A stretch of 64,000 nt of DNA from NCBI RefSeq assembly GCF_905475465.1, contig NC_062257.1:4030001-4094000 (forward strand). The letters are read 5' to 3'. Every line of letters begins with the position of its first letter. The stretch's first letter is position 1. This stretch comes from Pieris napi. Lineage: Eukaryota > Arthropoda > Insecta > Lepidoptera > Pieridae. This document shows, piece by piece, positions 10,985 through 22,400 of the stretch. A program made the translations under genes and the position numbers. The notes beneath the pieces are model-generated. The model made no database searches, was not told the origin of the DNA, and worked only from the letters and a program-made list of their open reading frames with translations.

Positions 10985-11262
10985 ACAGCACTTGTTGTAT
11001 TGCCCAAGGTATATCTCTCTATCTCTTTAATCGGCAGCTCATGTCTAAGCATCGTGGTGAGCAAGGAAGCATCTGGAGCAGACAATCGGTTTCCACCGGT
11101 TTCTGTTCAGCGCCTCTTTTATCACAGTGTAGAGTTTTGAGGACGATGAGTCTTTCACTTGATCGGTCCATCTGGTTGGTGAACGGCCTCGTGCTCTTTA
11201 GACTTCTGTGCTACCAACCACGATCAGTCTCTCCAAGTTCTCATCGCCTCTGCGGCTACCAT
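10985..11262 (-). mobile_element. LINE ORF2 C-terminal fragment
   Basis: Minus strand includes ARGRSPTRWTDQVKDSSS and EALNRNRWKPIV, the GRxPTRWxDQ...AxxRxRW ending of endonuclease/RT LINEs, with stops on both sides. Confidence 0.6.
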
Positions 11263-11462
11263 GACATATAAGAAACCAATTCTATAGTTACTTTATACAG
11301 GAGTACACAAAAGACAAAAGATGCAGTGAAGTAGAACAACTATTTAACAGTTAGAACCCGACCTTATACCTAAACAAGGAATCTTTCTGCGTAGAAGAGG
11401 AGAGTCAGTGGTTCCTCTGGAGCGCCAATATCCAATTGATACACATACAATTGAAAAAAAAC

Positions 11463-11747
11463 ATCAGTGGCGCTACAACCTCTTTAGGTCTTGGCCTCAG
11501 ATTTCTGAATCTGTTTCATGATCATTTTGAAATCAAATAGGCAAGTAGGTGATCAGCCTCCACTGCCTGACACACGCCGTCGAGTTTTTGTGTCTAAGAC
11601 ATGTCGGTTTCCTCACGATGTTTTCCTTCACCGTTCGAGCAAATATTAAATACGCACATAGACAGTCCATTGGTGCACAGCCGAGGATCGAACCTACAAC
11701 CTCAGGTATGAGAATCGCACGGTTAAGCCACTAGGCCAACACTGCTC
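11463..11747 (-). mobile_element. SINE A, full length
   Basis: From CAGTGGCGCTACAACCTCTT to AAGCCACTAGGCCAACACTG; box B GGATCGAACC intact on the minus strand. Confidence 0.85.
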
Positions 11748-11955
11748 TACATTTGAAACTGATTCTTATTTTAAACACCATGAACTAAAATTCGTGTCAC
11801 CCTCTCATTTCCGCGGACGAGAGGTTTTATTTATTCATGCAAGTAGAGCGGGGATTTTGGCACTGTAAATACAACTGTGCTTCAGTCTGTTCACAAATCT
11901 GAAGACAAATACTCCTGGAAAGGCACCATATATAATCTGTTAACACATTTAAAAA

Positions 11956-12305
11956 AACGTGTGTGTATTTATATATGTTAACGTAAAATTGTAAAAACCG
12001 TTAGATTGTAATCTATCTCGCGAGATTATAAACTGTCGAAAGATTGTGAACCTCAACGAACTGCGTACAATTTAACGTAGTATTATTCGGTAGTTATATG
12101 AAATTTTTGGGAAGTAAAATTAATCTGTAATTGACCAAAGAAGTTTGAATGATAACTAAGTTAGTGTAGTACAATCTACCGAATAATAATACGTTAAATT
12201 GTAAGCAGTTCGTTGAGGTTCACAATCTTCCGACAGTTTACAATCTCGCGAGATAGATTACAATCTAACGGTGTTTACAATTTTACGGTGACATATACAC
12301 GCGTT
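11956..12305. repeat. 350-bp foldback repeat
   Basis: Two arms of about 125 bp (11956 to about 12090 and 12176-12305) are inverted copies, with only about 85 bp between. Each arm holds the palindrome TCTCGCGAGA and GTTAGATTGTAATCTATC. Confidence 0.75.
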
Positions 12306-12439
12306 AGAAGAAACAACAACAAGATAGAAATCTTTTCAAAAATTTTGATTTTTGAAAAGATGAAATTTTTCTTTCGTGCATCTTACAAGACGTTGTTGGC
12401 AAATGATTGATGGTGCATCATCTGTTTTGTATAGATTTT

Positions 12440-12826
12440 TTTTTATTAAAAAAAGTGTGTACAAAGTAAACAAGTCAGAAGTGAAACTTCTTTGGCAAAC
12501 TAATTTTTAACTCTTGGTTATATTTATACAAATCTAAAACTTTAGATTTCCGAGACTTAGAGGGAGGGAAAAAGGAAGATATGTTATTATAATACGTGGC
12601 ATTTTAATTTACAATTGTCATTTGAGATTTCAATACATTATTTGGCTAAAATATAAAATACTATTATTTCATAAATTCACTTTACGAAATTTTAACTTTA
12701 AAAATAGAATTTCTGTAAGGTAATTCACCCTTCTCACTTTCTCTCAATCGGTCTCAATCGCTTTCTCCCTTTTCTTCGACAAAAACGCTGCACATCTTCG
12801 TGACGGTTCACTTCAAAAATAGTAAA
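12440..12826 (+). repeat. Hairpin-ended repeat H (copy 5)
   Basis: Left AAGTCAGAAGTGAAACTTCT; right TTTCTTCGACAAAAACGCTG then CATCTTCGTGACGGTTCACT. Confidence 0.65.
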
Positions 12827-12866
12827 TAAACCTTAAGAGTGCAACGGGCCTCCTTATTGCTAACAT

Positions 12867-13085
12867 ATTTTTTTTTATATAATGGCGAACCTACGGGACC
12901 CCCAAAAAGGGCAGTCATCGCAGCCCTTAGACACCCATTTTTAGTGGGTGCGTTGCCGGCCTTTGAGGGAAGAGTACACTAACTTTGACTACTTTAACGT
13001 ATCTCTCAGGGTAGACCCCCACTGGGAGTCGATTCCACAGTTCGCTAGTTCGCAAAAGAAAGTGTCTTGTGAAACAGACTGTAGG
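12867..13085 (-). mobile_element. LINE 3' tail, third family
   Basis: Minus-strand translation FLLRTSELWNRLPVGVYPER and a proline-rich end matches the RTxxLWNxLP tail of jockey/CR1-like ORF2. Shared with 26431-26603 and 58300-58476. Confidence 0.7.
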
Positions 13086-13211
13086 AACATAAGTAGTGTA
13101 ATATAGTGATAATAATATAAGCGTTCTCATTCAAGCAAGCTAATAAAAGTATCTGACGAAGTCGTGTTGTGTGAATTAAGGCAAGAGTTCTTAAGCATTA
13201 TGAATATATTA

Positions 13212-13442
13212 GATTATTTTTCCGACCCAAATATCGGCCAATAGAATTGCACCATTCGACGTCACGTGGTACAACCTACATGGTATTATACTGATAATTT
13301 TTTGTGAAAATTTTCTCTGGTCGTTGCTTCAAGAAAAGTATTAAGTAGTTGTTTTATTCATTATGAAATTCTTATTTGTTAACTGTACATTTCGTCTCAT
13401 GGTGCAATTCTATTGGCCGACATTTGGGTCGGAAAAATAATC
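13212..13442. repeat. 231-bp MITE with 44-bp terminal inverted repeats
   Basis: Starts GATTATTTTTCCGACCCAAA and ends in its inverse; one mismatch in 44 bp. Confidence 0.8.
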
Positions 13443-13447
13443 CCCCG

Positions 13448-13510
13448 AATACCACACGAGCTTCAAAATTATCGGGAAATATCCGATAATTTTGAAGCTC
13501 TTGTGGTATT
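13448..13510. repeat. 63-bp near-perfect hairpin
   Basis: AATACCACACGAGCTTCAAA... pairs with ...TTTGAAGCTCTTGTGGTATT; arms about 28 bp, loop about 6 nt, one mismatch. Confidence 0.8.
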
Positions 13511-13707
13511 ATAACTGAGTATTTACGAGTACTCCAGCTAATTTGACTTTTAAATTTTATATTCGCATCCCTAACATAATTCAGAAATTATCGAGATTCA
13601 TGGATTTCTTTCTATAACCTTTAGACAATGAAAAGGGACACATGAAGTATATGATTTATATATTGTGTTTCTTAGTTTTGTTAGGTTAGACTTCTTTCTT
13701 TTCGAAA

Positions 13708-14104
13708 ACGTCACGAAGATGTGCAGCGTTTTTGTCGAAGAAAAGGGAGATTGAGGAGCGATTGAGACCGATGAAAAGAGAGAAAGAAAGGTGAATTAAC
13801 TTATATAAAAGAATTAAATTTAAAAACTTATTTAAAATTTTTTAAAATTAAAATTTCGCAAAGAGAATTTTATATTTTTGCAAAATGATGTATTGAAATC
13901 TCAAATGACGAATTGTAAATTAAAATGTCACGTGTTTATATTTCGAAGAAATAAATATAAAATATTAAATTTATTATTTGTGTAGATTATAGATACATTG
14001 AATAGGTATTTCAATGAAAATTAAATTAATTAAATTCCTAACATATCTTCCTTTTCCCCTCTCTCTAAGACTCAGAAACCTAAAGTTTTAGATTTGTATA
14101 AATA
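13708..14104 (-). repeat. Hairpin-ended repeat H (copy 6)
   Basis: GTCACGAAGATGTGCAGCGT...AGGGAGATTGAG at one side, TTTAGATTTGTATAAATATG at the other; terminal hairpins lost. Confidence 0.6.
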
Positions 14105-14111
14105 TGACGTT

Positions 14112-14333
14112 ATCATCTGACGTTAAGTGATACCGCCGCCCATGGACATTCACAAGGCTCGCAAGTGCGTTGCCGACCTTAAGAATTGGTACGCTCTTTT
14201 CTTGAAGGACCCGAAAGCTTGAAGGTTCGGAAGTACTTCAGAGGGCAGCTGTTTCCACAAAGTGGTGGTGCGCGGAAAAAACTGCCTTAAAAAACGCTCA
14301 GTTGTGGATCGACGGACGTCGAGGTGATACGGT
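14112..14333 (-). mobile_element. 3' fragment of the jockey/CR1-like LINE
   Basis: Reverse-oriented copy covering the last 75 codons of ORF2; the extreme 3' end is missing. Confidence 0.8.
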
Positions 14334-14574
14334 ATATTATAGTGATTATTTTTTACAGTGGTTACCTGGAAGTGATTGCACAAAAGCGGCCAAATAAAGC
14401 CGCCCGTTGCCCTCCTTACTATTGAATTATTCTAATTATACAGATTTTTGCAGACATACATTATAAAAAAATAACTGTGAATAAATTATTAAGAAAAGTC
14501 ATACCCCAAGCATAAATTTTTAACAAATAATTTATCAATAATGCGTAGATATAATATAAAAATATATAATTTAT

Positions 14575-14645
14575 TCATAATATAGTCTAATTAGTAATTA
14601 TACATTCACTCCCAGTTAAATCAAGGGCGTAGAACGGAGAATCTA
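14575..14645 (-). mobile_element. Decayed LINE 3' tail, second family
   Basis: TACATTCACTCCCAGTTAAATCAAGGGCGTAGAACGG-type words only. Confidence 0.45.
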
Positions 14646-15734
14646 TTCCAAAAACTACTAAACCGAAACTTAAACTCTTTTCTATGTTATATACTTAATA
14701 TATTTTATTTTCCCAGATATTTGGGTACAAACACGTAATTAACGAAACACTTGGAATTATCAAACTGAAATCCTGTTTTAAGTCGGTTAATAAATACGGT
14801 ATTATAATAATTTGTTTAGTAACGAACATGAACTCCACGCTTTGAAACTTTGTAATGTTAGCTTTTACAGCTTTGTCGAAACCACATCTAATTAAAGCTT
14901 TTGAAAATTGAAACCGATGTGCACAGGAAATATACATACTATTTGGCAGATGAAAAATAAAGTGTTTTTTTTTTAATAATTTATTGCAAGAATATGGTAC
15001 AAAAATGTGAAAGGTGGTACAATCACAAGTTCGCATATTCTGCCACACACAATGGCGCGCAAATTTGTCTTGAATTTTACATTTTACATTATTAGTCATA
15101 TGAATTGGCCAGTACTTATATTATTAATATCGTACATATCATATGTTATTTAAATGTATATCAACTACAGTGTCTCACGCAAATAATCATTTATGGAATA
15201 ATACATTTTATCGAAAAGTAATACACCAAGTATATTTTTTAAAACTCTAGTTGGAAGATCTTTTAATTATTTTGGGAAATTATTGTAAACCTTGCTTGCC
15301 ATACAAAAGGTGTATGAATAAAACTCCTAAGTTTCGATAGTGATGCGGATTATTGCAAATATTTTAATTTATACTCATTACTATGTCGGCGGAGTAAGCA
15401 AAACTTATTATTTTTGCACGCTATTTTAAATGGGCCCATATTTGCTGTTGTTGATTTCTCTAATAATCCCACCACCGTATCCAACAAGATATTCGCAATT
15501 GTTCCATGTGGGGTGCTGCTGCAGAGGTTCAATCCATATTTGTGCTGCAGACGCGGGCTGTTCGAGGTATTTGTTGTGTTTTTCCGAGGGAGTCGGTACG
15601 GAATAAGTTTAAGGAATTAACTATTATGACACTATATTCAATATATTCTTGAAGCCTTGTTGTATGTACAAAAAAATATAAACAAATGCAAATGGTGACT
15701 TTCACCAGTATAATACTCGAAATAGAACTAATTT
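14646..15734. other. Gene-free stretch
   Basis: Two short overlapping opposite-strand frames near 15350-15620 have no recognisable content; ATGGCGCGCAAATTTGTCTT near 15052 recurs in altered form near 29160, an old repeat. Confidence 0.45.
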
Positions 15735-16134
15735 AAGTGTACGACCAACCAGGCTCCAAACGATAAACCACTCCTTATATGGAAATTGTATTAGTTTTTA
15801 CAACAAACTCCCAAGTGAAATTAGAGAATTATCACGGAATAAATTCAAAACCCTCGTTAAACGTAAATTAATCAATCAAAGCTTTTTATAAATTTGACGA
15901 ATACTTAAATAATCCTAATCCCTGGGATTGATTTGTTTAAACAATTCATAGGACTCAAAACATAGCGATTAAAGAGTGGCGGAAAGTTTCTTGCCAGTTC
16001 TTCTTATGCGCTCTACGTCCTTGACTTGCGACTGGTAGTAAATGTAAATTTAGAATTGATTTAACATCTTTTTTGACTTTAATAAGTGTACTTGTTTACC
16101 TATATGAATAAAGATATTTTGAGTTTGAGTTTGA
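15735..16134 (+). mobile_element. LINE ORF2 C-terminus and 3' UTR, second family
   Basis: Forward copy. Its 5' part translates as LYGNCISFYNKLPSEIRELS then NKFKTLVKRKL, a typical LINE ORF2 C-terminus, followed by the 3' UTR and a GAGTTT tandem tail. It shows that the other copies of this repeat are LINE 3' ends. Confidence 0.75.
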
Positions 16135-16469
16135 ACACGAATTCTGCGTAATTGGCAAATGTTTCGGGTAAGCTAACAATGATCCTAATTATCAAGATGT
16201 TTATATTTCCACCTTACCAAAGTGTAAGGAAGGTGTGAGGAAATATTTGAAGAAGCGGGAAAACTTTAGCAGTAACAATTTAGTTTTTTTTAAAGTATTA
16301 ACTGTCATTTGTTTAAGATTTAATTTCAGTTTTCTATTTATTTTTGTCTATTAATGTACTTATGTTTTCTGTTTTTCTTTATCAATGTAATCTACGATAC
16401 GTAATTGTTTACATGATTTGTCTATGGAGTAAATAACTTATAAACAATCATTAATTTATCTCAAAATCA

Positions 16470-16690
16470 GAGCAGTGTTCTCGTGATCAGCGTGAATCAG
16501 CGTGACTCTCATCCCTGAGGTCGTAGGTTCGATCCCCGGCTGTGCACCAATGAACTTTATATTTGGCGCATTGAACATTCGCTCGAACGGTGAAGGAAAA
16601 TATCGTAAACCGGCTTGCCTTAGACCCAAAAAGTCGACGGCGTCCTATGTCGATGGAGACCTAAAAAGGTTGTTGCGCCACTGATTATTA
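16470..16690 (+). mobile_element. SINE A
   Basis: Damaged box A (TCTCGTGATCAGC), box B GGTTCGATCCCC, body and GTTGTTGCGCCACTGATT end; internal deletion after the GTCGACGGCGTC block. Confidence 0.8.
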
Positions 16691-17689
16691 TCCCAAAATC
16701 GATAATATGTCAGTGACGTAACAACCAAACGGTCACACTATTGAATCGTGCATTCTTGAAAATAATGTTCTACTGTCTTTTTAGTTAGTAGTTTAATTTC
16801 GTCAGGACTGTTTTTGATCGAAATAATAACACACATAATCATAATTACACAAATATACATAATATTTGTGTAAATTAAGAATGATATGATATTAAACAAT
16901 TTAACGTGTTAAGAGGTATGGTGCGTCACAGGTCGCGACGCCATCTTGCGCAGAGCGTTTTTTGTTTTATGTTAATTAAATTTTTAAGCGTGTACTATGA
17001 CGTATTAAATCTTCATTATCACTTCAGTATACTTACAGGTTATGCGTACTAAGGGAAATACATTAAAAATGCAAAGCAAAAGTTTATTTAATATTCAAAA
17101 GTTTAATCTGCAAACTGACAAATATTTACGATGCATACCAGTTTGTCCTAGAGCTATTTATTTTGTCAACAGTTCACGCTGTTCAATGCATATTAATATT
17201 AATAATTACAAATTTAATATAGGTACAGTTTATATTTAGAAAAAACACTTTTTTAAAGGATTTGAAGTTATCTTTTATTATAAATTTACAATTATTTTAC
17301 ATAATTTTAAATTTAACGTGCTTTACAGCGTGCGTGGTCACGGTGACCGAAGAAAAAAGGTGTTGAAAAAGTATCACAGATGTAGAAAAAGTTGTGTTAT
17401 CTGTATTTATTTTGTTGGTATCGACTAAAAGATGTAGGGTTTTGGCAGAAATGGCTCACGGTGTCCTCTATTTTCGCGGATTGTTTATCTTGAGATTTTA
17501 ATTTGGTATTATTGGATCCCAGGTGTTTGACAATTTTAAATAATTGTAAATTTATAATAAAACATAACTTCAAATCCGTTAAAAAAAGTGTTTTTCTATG
17601 TCTAAAAGTTATGTCAATAAAAGACAATACAGTTTATATTTGTTATATACTTTTTTCTTGTTACTCGATATCCTAACTCCCACTAAATT
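16691..17689. other. Gene-free stretch
   Basis: Contains an inverted pair: AAAGGATTTGAAGTTATCTT at 17255 and AACATAACTTCAAATCCGTT at 17561, with ATAAATTTACAATTATTT words mirrored, so probably a 350-bp foldback MITE at about 17240-17600. Confidence 0.45.
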
Positions 17690-17842
17690 GATCGGAACCT
17701 CTTCGGTTAAAGGCCTCCTCCAGCTATTTCTAAATATCCATGGCTTTCTTTCTCCATTCACTTCCTGCTAATGCTTCTATATCTCCTATCCACCTTTTTA
17801 AGGGATCTCTTCTCCTTCTTCCCCTTGGTACTTTCCATAAAA
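17690..17842 (-). mobile_element. LINE ORF2 C-terminal fragment
   Basis: Minus strand reads GRRRRDPLKRWIGDIEALAG, WRKKAMDI then stops: the RWxDDI...W ending of RTE-like elements, decayed. Confidence 0.6.
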
Positions 17843-17994
17843 TATAAATAAAGCCTTTATTGACAATCTTTTACGTTACATTTTGTCTTATTTCTACTTA
17901 GTTATTAATGAAATTTACTTAAAGTAAATGTAAATATTATCATATTATTTCCTATTAGACATCGGTTTCTTGATCGTCTTGCTTTTCAGCATAG

Positions 17995-18215
17995 GCCCTA
18001 TTGACTGCCAGTACTTAAATCAAAGGCGTAGAATGGAAGAAAAGAACTGGCAATAAACTCTTCGCCACTCTTTTTAATCGCAAAGTTTTTTTGTTTTACA
18101 CAACGTTTGTAAGGAGCTGCATTCATTACACCATATTCCACATCTTAAGTAATAAATAATAATAAAATAAATTAAAAACAAAGATTTGTCCTCTATAAGC
18201 AGGAGGCATGGTCAA
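17995..18215 (-). mobile_element. LINE 3' tail, second family
   Basis: Reverse copy lacking the outermost tail; shares CAAAGGCGTAGAATGGAAGA and inner AGCAGGAGGCATGGTCAAAT. Confidence 0.7.
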
Positions 18216-18377
18216 ATAGAAGCACGCTATTATCGTGGGAACAACACGCAAAGGAGACAGTTGCACGTAATTCTCTTAATTGTCTTGACGTTAATTCTGT
18301 TAAGGCAAAGAAGTCGCTTTGTCACTAGCATATTTACTACTCGCAGTGCCGATTCTTTTGTTTTATAAATACTACGT

Positions 18378-18627
18378 TAGGGGCCTCATAGCCTAGCGGT
18401 CTTATTAAGTTGCAGCTAGGGGGTACCGGGTTCGATTCCCGGTTCGAGGGCAAGTTTTAATTTAATTTAAATTTGTTTTGGCCTTTGGGAGGGTTGTGCG
18501 GTACCGGACGAGTGCCTAAACCGTACATGAAGGACATGGTCAAATTTCTAAGGCAAAAAGCATGAATTATAAAAATCTTATACTTGACGCTGGCTAATGC
18601 ACAAACCGTGCCAGAGCCATTAAAAAA
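18378..18627 (+). mobile_element. SINE C, full length with target duplication
   Basis: tRNA-like head (TAGCCTAGCGGT box A; GGTTCGATTCC box B), a body with GGTACCGGACGAGTGCCTAA and a short A-run. Flanked by the 11-bp duplication AAATACTACGT (18367-18377 and 18628-18638). The anticodon arm is not tRNA-like, so it is a SINE and not a tRNA gene. Confidence 0.8.
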
Positions 18628-18676
18628 AAATACTACGTCATAAAGATTTAGTTTGTACTTGGTAAACTGTACTCAC

Positions 18677-18802
18677 CCGTGAAGGAAGCGTTCGTAATTC
18701 GACGGGTTAGGTTGGGGCGGGCTTGTGCTCCGCCGCCAGCATTGTATCAGCTGCTCGCCACAGCCATCCTGTCTGCAGTTGCCTCCAATCACCTTCCTGC
18801 AC
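18677..18802 (-). CDS. Candidate internal exon with cysteine-rich frame, unknown gene
   Basis: 126 nt, GC-rich, between acceptor tataacatag and donor CACGG|gtgagt. One frame is open throughout: CRKVIGGNCRQDGCGEQLIQ then CWRRSTSPPQPNPSNYERFL, H, with five cysteines in 22 residues, as in extracellular domains. Starts in phase 2 and ends in phase 2. No match to any repeat here. I do not recognise the protein. Confidence 0.35.
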
Positions 18803-18935
18803 CTATGTTATAAATTATTAAATATAATATGTAAGTTGTCTATTGGAACCTTGTACTTAATACATAGGAGATAAGTGTTTTTTCCCCATGGACGGTTTAT
18901 TATCACGTCATTGTGTATCTGACACGCCCTATTAA

Positions 18936-19437
18936 AAAAAGGTTGCGTGTACTTATGTACGCGCGTAAGAAGTTATACTTCTTTGGCTTTCTGTATTTTT
19001 ATTAAATATTAAATAATTAATAATAGATATTTAGCGTTAATAATTTAACAATATTTAATATTTAGTATATTATTCAATTATTAATTAATATTAATAACAA
19101 TTATTATTTATTATTTTATTATATTATTAATTTAATTTAATAACTTATGTATGTATGTTTCATAACCTTTTAACTAAGTAACAATAGGTCTTTGTGAAAA
19201 AGCATTGCTAAATTTCTTTGAAAAAATAATTAAAACTGCTTTATTTGTTTAAAAGGTACTACAAATGTCATTATGGTCATACGTCACGCATATTCTATTT
19301 CTTTTAACTCGTCTTATTCCCATCTCGCTCGCGCACGCTCGGCGCCCATACTGAATTTTGTGTCACGGTGCGCGCGCATCGTAAAATTTCACCCTCATAA
19401 ATTTTTCATAACGCTCCTAAAGAAGTATAACTTCAAA
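18936..19437 (+). repeat. Hairpin-ended repeat H (copy 7)
   Basis: Left GTACTTATGTACGCGCG and AAGAAGTTATACTTCTT; right GTGTCACGGTGCGCGCGCAT and AAAGAAGTATAACTTCAAAA. Ends just before the large LINE. Confidence 0.7.
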
Positions 19438-19440
19438 AAT

Positions 19441-22400
19441 ATTATTTAAACAATTCTAGAAGTGAAACGCGCCACTTGTGTTGCCGTTTACAGTGGGATC
19501 CTACAACCAAGATGCGTACACGCAACGCGTGTATTTTAGTAGTGGGAGTGCCATGCTGTTGCCTTCGGGCTTCAGCCAAATGGGCAGGCACGACCGGGGC
19601 AGTACCACTGTCTCTCAGAAAACCGGCGTGAAGTGATGCAATAAGTTTTCCTTATTGTACTCGCGTTTCGTGCGGTGAGAGAGATTCCCGGAGCCCATCC
19701 CCCCCCCCCCCCCCCACAAGTAATATGAAGGTGCAGAAAAAAAAACAGAATCTACCCCAGGGGGGTACCACACGCGCTCGCGGTGGAGAATCCCCCTCTG
19801 GGCGTCCAACACCGGGACACTCTGCGCCCGGTGGTGGACGCACAGGCTGCCCTTCGTATTCTGGGGGGGGCAATTCTGCGCTCAAAAAAAATTACATTAA
19901 TCGTTCTCGGGGCAAACGGAGCAATCCTACAAAGGCACCCCCGTCCACACTCGCCGTGGACTTCACAAATGTTAGGGGGCTCAATACCAATATCAACGCA
20001 GTCCACTACCATTTAGAGACTGCGAAGCCGGCCTTGCTCTTTCTTACCGAGACTCAGATTTCCTCCCCGGCTGATACTTCCTACCTCTCCTACCCGGGGT
20101 ACAAATTGGAACATTCGTTTGTGCCGCGGGCGGGAGTTTGCGTGTACGTCAGAGAGGATATCTGTTCTCGTCGCCTCGGGACGCTTGAAGGAAGGGACCT
20201 ATCTAACCTCTGGCTGCGCGTAGACTGCGATGACCATCCGCGATTCTACGCATGCCTGTATAGGTCCCATAGCGGAAATACCGAAACTGACCGACTCATT
20301 GAGCACATTCAAATGGCTACAGATTCCCTGCTCGAAAGGGTTCCTACCGCTGAAATCGTGATACTTGGCGATTTTAACGCCCACCATGCCGATTGGCTCG
20401 GCTCTGAAACTACCGATCACGCGGGAAGATCCTTTCACGACTTTGCTTTAGCCTACGACCTGACACAAATGGTCCCTGCGATTACGCGAATACCAGATGT
20501 GGATGGTCATAAACCCTCTTTGTTGGACCTTCTGCTGACTTCACATCCGGAGTACTATCAAGTCTCTGTTGACCCGCCATTGGGTTCATCAGATCATTGT
20601 GTGGTCCGGAGTACTGTGCCATCTACGCGCCCTTCACGGCCCCGCTTTATGGGTTGTCGCCGTATTTGGCACTATAAGTCAGCAGATTGGGACGGGATGC
20701 GGTCTTTCTTTGCGTCCTACCCTTGGGGGCCTATGTGCTTTTCGCCGGAAGCTCCAGATTCCGTCGCCGCCTCTGTCGCCGAAGTGGTTCTGCAGGGCAT
20801 GGAACTCTTTATTCCATTTTCTGCGGTGCCGATCGGTGGCAAGTCTCAGCCCTGGTTTAAACGTTCTTGCAAGGCGGCCTCGCGTCGAAAGCGAGAATGC
20901 TTTAAGGCATGGGCGGAAGCGGCGAAATCTCGTGATGCCAATACCAGCGAACTTAAAACAGCATATAACTCAGCCTCCAGGTCCTTCAAACGGGAAATCA
21001 CTAAGGCAAAGTCAGAGCACATTGCCAGATTTGGCGAGAGATTGGCCCAACTCCCTTCAGGGACTCGAGCCTTCTGGTCTCTCGCCAAAGCTGTCCAGGG
21101 GAATTTTTGTCAGCCCTCCATTCCGCCACTGCACAGGGAGGATGACTCTCTGGCCCACACTGCGAAGGAGAAGGCCGACCTTTTGGGCTGTCTCTTCGCG
21201 TCCAACTCGACTTTGGATGACCGAGGGAGATCACCACCGACCATTTCGCGGTGTGATTCCTCGATGCCGGAAATCACATTCCGGCAACGTGCTGTCCGCA
21301 AAGCACTATCTTCCTTGGACATTCATAAGTCGAGCGGGCCGGATGGTATCCCCCCAATTGTGCTGCGTACTTGTGCTCCTGAGTTGGCTCCGGTCTTAAC
21401 GCGCCTTTTCCGGTACCTGTACTCGCTCGGCACTGTCCCGAAGTGCTGGAAGACCGCTTCGATACATCCGATCCCAAAAAAAGGCGATCGCTCTGATCCG
21501 TCCAACTATCGCCCAATAGCTATAACCTCCTTGTTCTCCAAAATAATGGAAACCATTATTAATTGCCAGCTCTTGAGTTATCTAGAAGGCCACCAGTTGA
21601 TTAGCGATTCTCAGTACGGCTTTCGTCGTGGTCGCTCAGCTGGTGACCTCCTTGTATACCTTACCCATAGGTGGGCAGAGGCAATTGAGTCCAAGGGAGA
21701 GGCGCTGGCGGTAAGTTTGGACATAGCGAAAGCCTTCGATCGGGTGTGGCACAGAGCACTGCTCTCGAAGCTTCCAGCCTATGGGCTTCCCGAGAAATTA
21801 TGCGATTGGATCTCCAGCTTTCTGGCCGATCGGAGCATCAAGGTCGTCATCGACGGAGCATGTTCCGACCTTAAACCCGTGAACGCTGGGGTCCCACAAG
21901 GCTGTGTTCTATCCCCGACCCTATTTCTTCTGCATATCAATGATATGTTGCAACTTAGCAACATTCACTGCTATGCGGATGACAGCACTGGGGATATTCT
22001 TTACACTGGCCGGGCAGGTATTTCTCGGGCAGTTGTTGATGAGTACCGGAACAAACTTGTGTCTGAAGTCGAAACTCTACTACGTGGAGTCTCAGACTGG
22101 GGCAGACAAAACCTAGTCCAATTTAACCCCAAGAAGACACAAGTTTGCGCGTTTTCCGCTAAAAAAACACCCTTTGTCGCTACTCCTCTTTTCGAAAACA
22201 CTCTTCTTAAAGCCACAGCCAGCATTGGAATACTTGGCGTTGACATATCGAACGACGTTCAGTTTCGCGGTCACTTGGAGGGAAAGGCTAAATTAGCCTC
22301 CAAAAAGCTTGGTGTGCTCAGCAAGGCGAGACGGTACTTCACTCCGGGCCACCGCATGAAACTATATAAAGCGCAAATTCCCCACATGGAATACTGCTCT

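Noticed and set aside
16500..16560. tRNA genes suggested by box A/box B in many places
   Set aside because: The boxes belong to SINE A, B and C heads; cloverleaf stems do not close and each is followed by the SINE body.
19699..19716. C17 run as a functional element
   Set aside because: Most likely a polymorphic homopolymer or assembly-sensitive tract in the LINE leader; nothing supports a role.
20569..21399. 276-codon second frame inside the LINE ORF2
   Set aside because: Shadow of the intact ORF2 in GC-richer DNA; no motif of its own.
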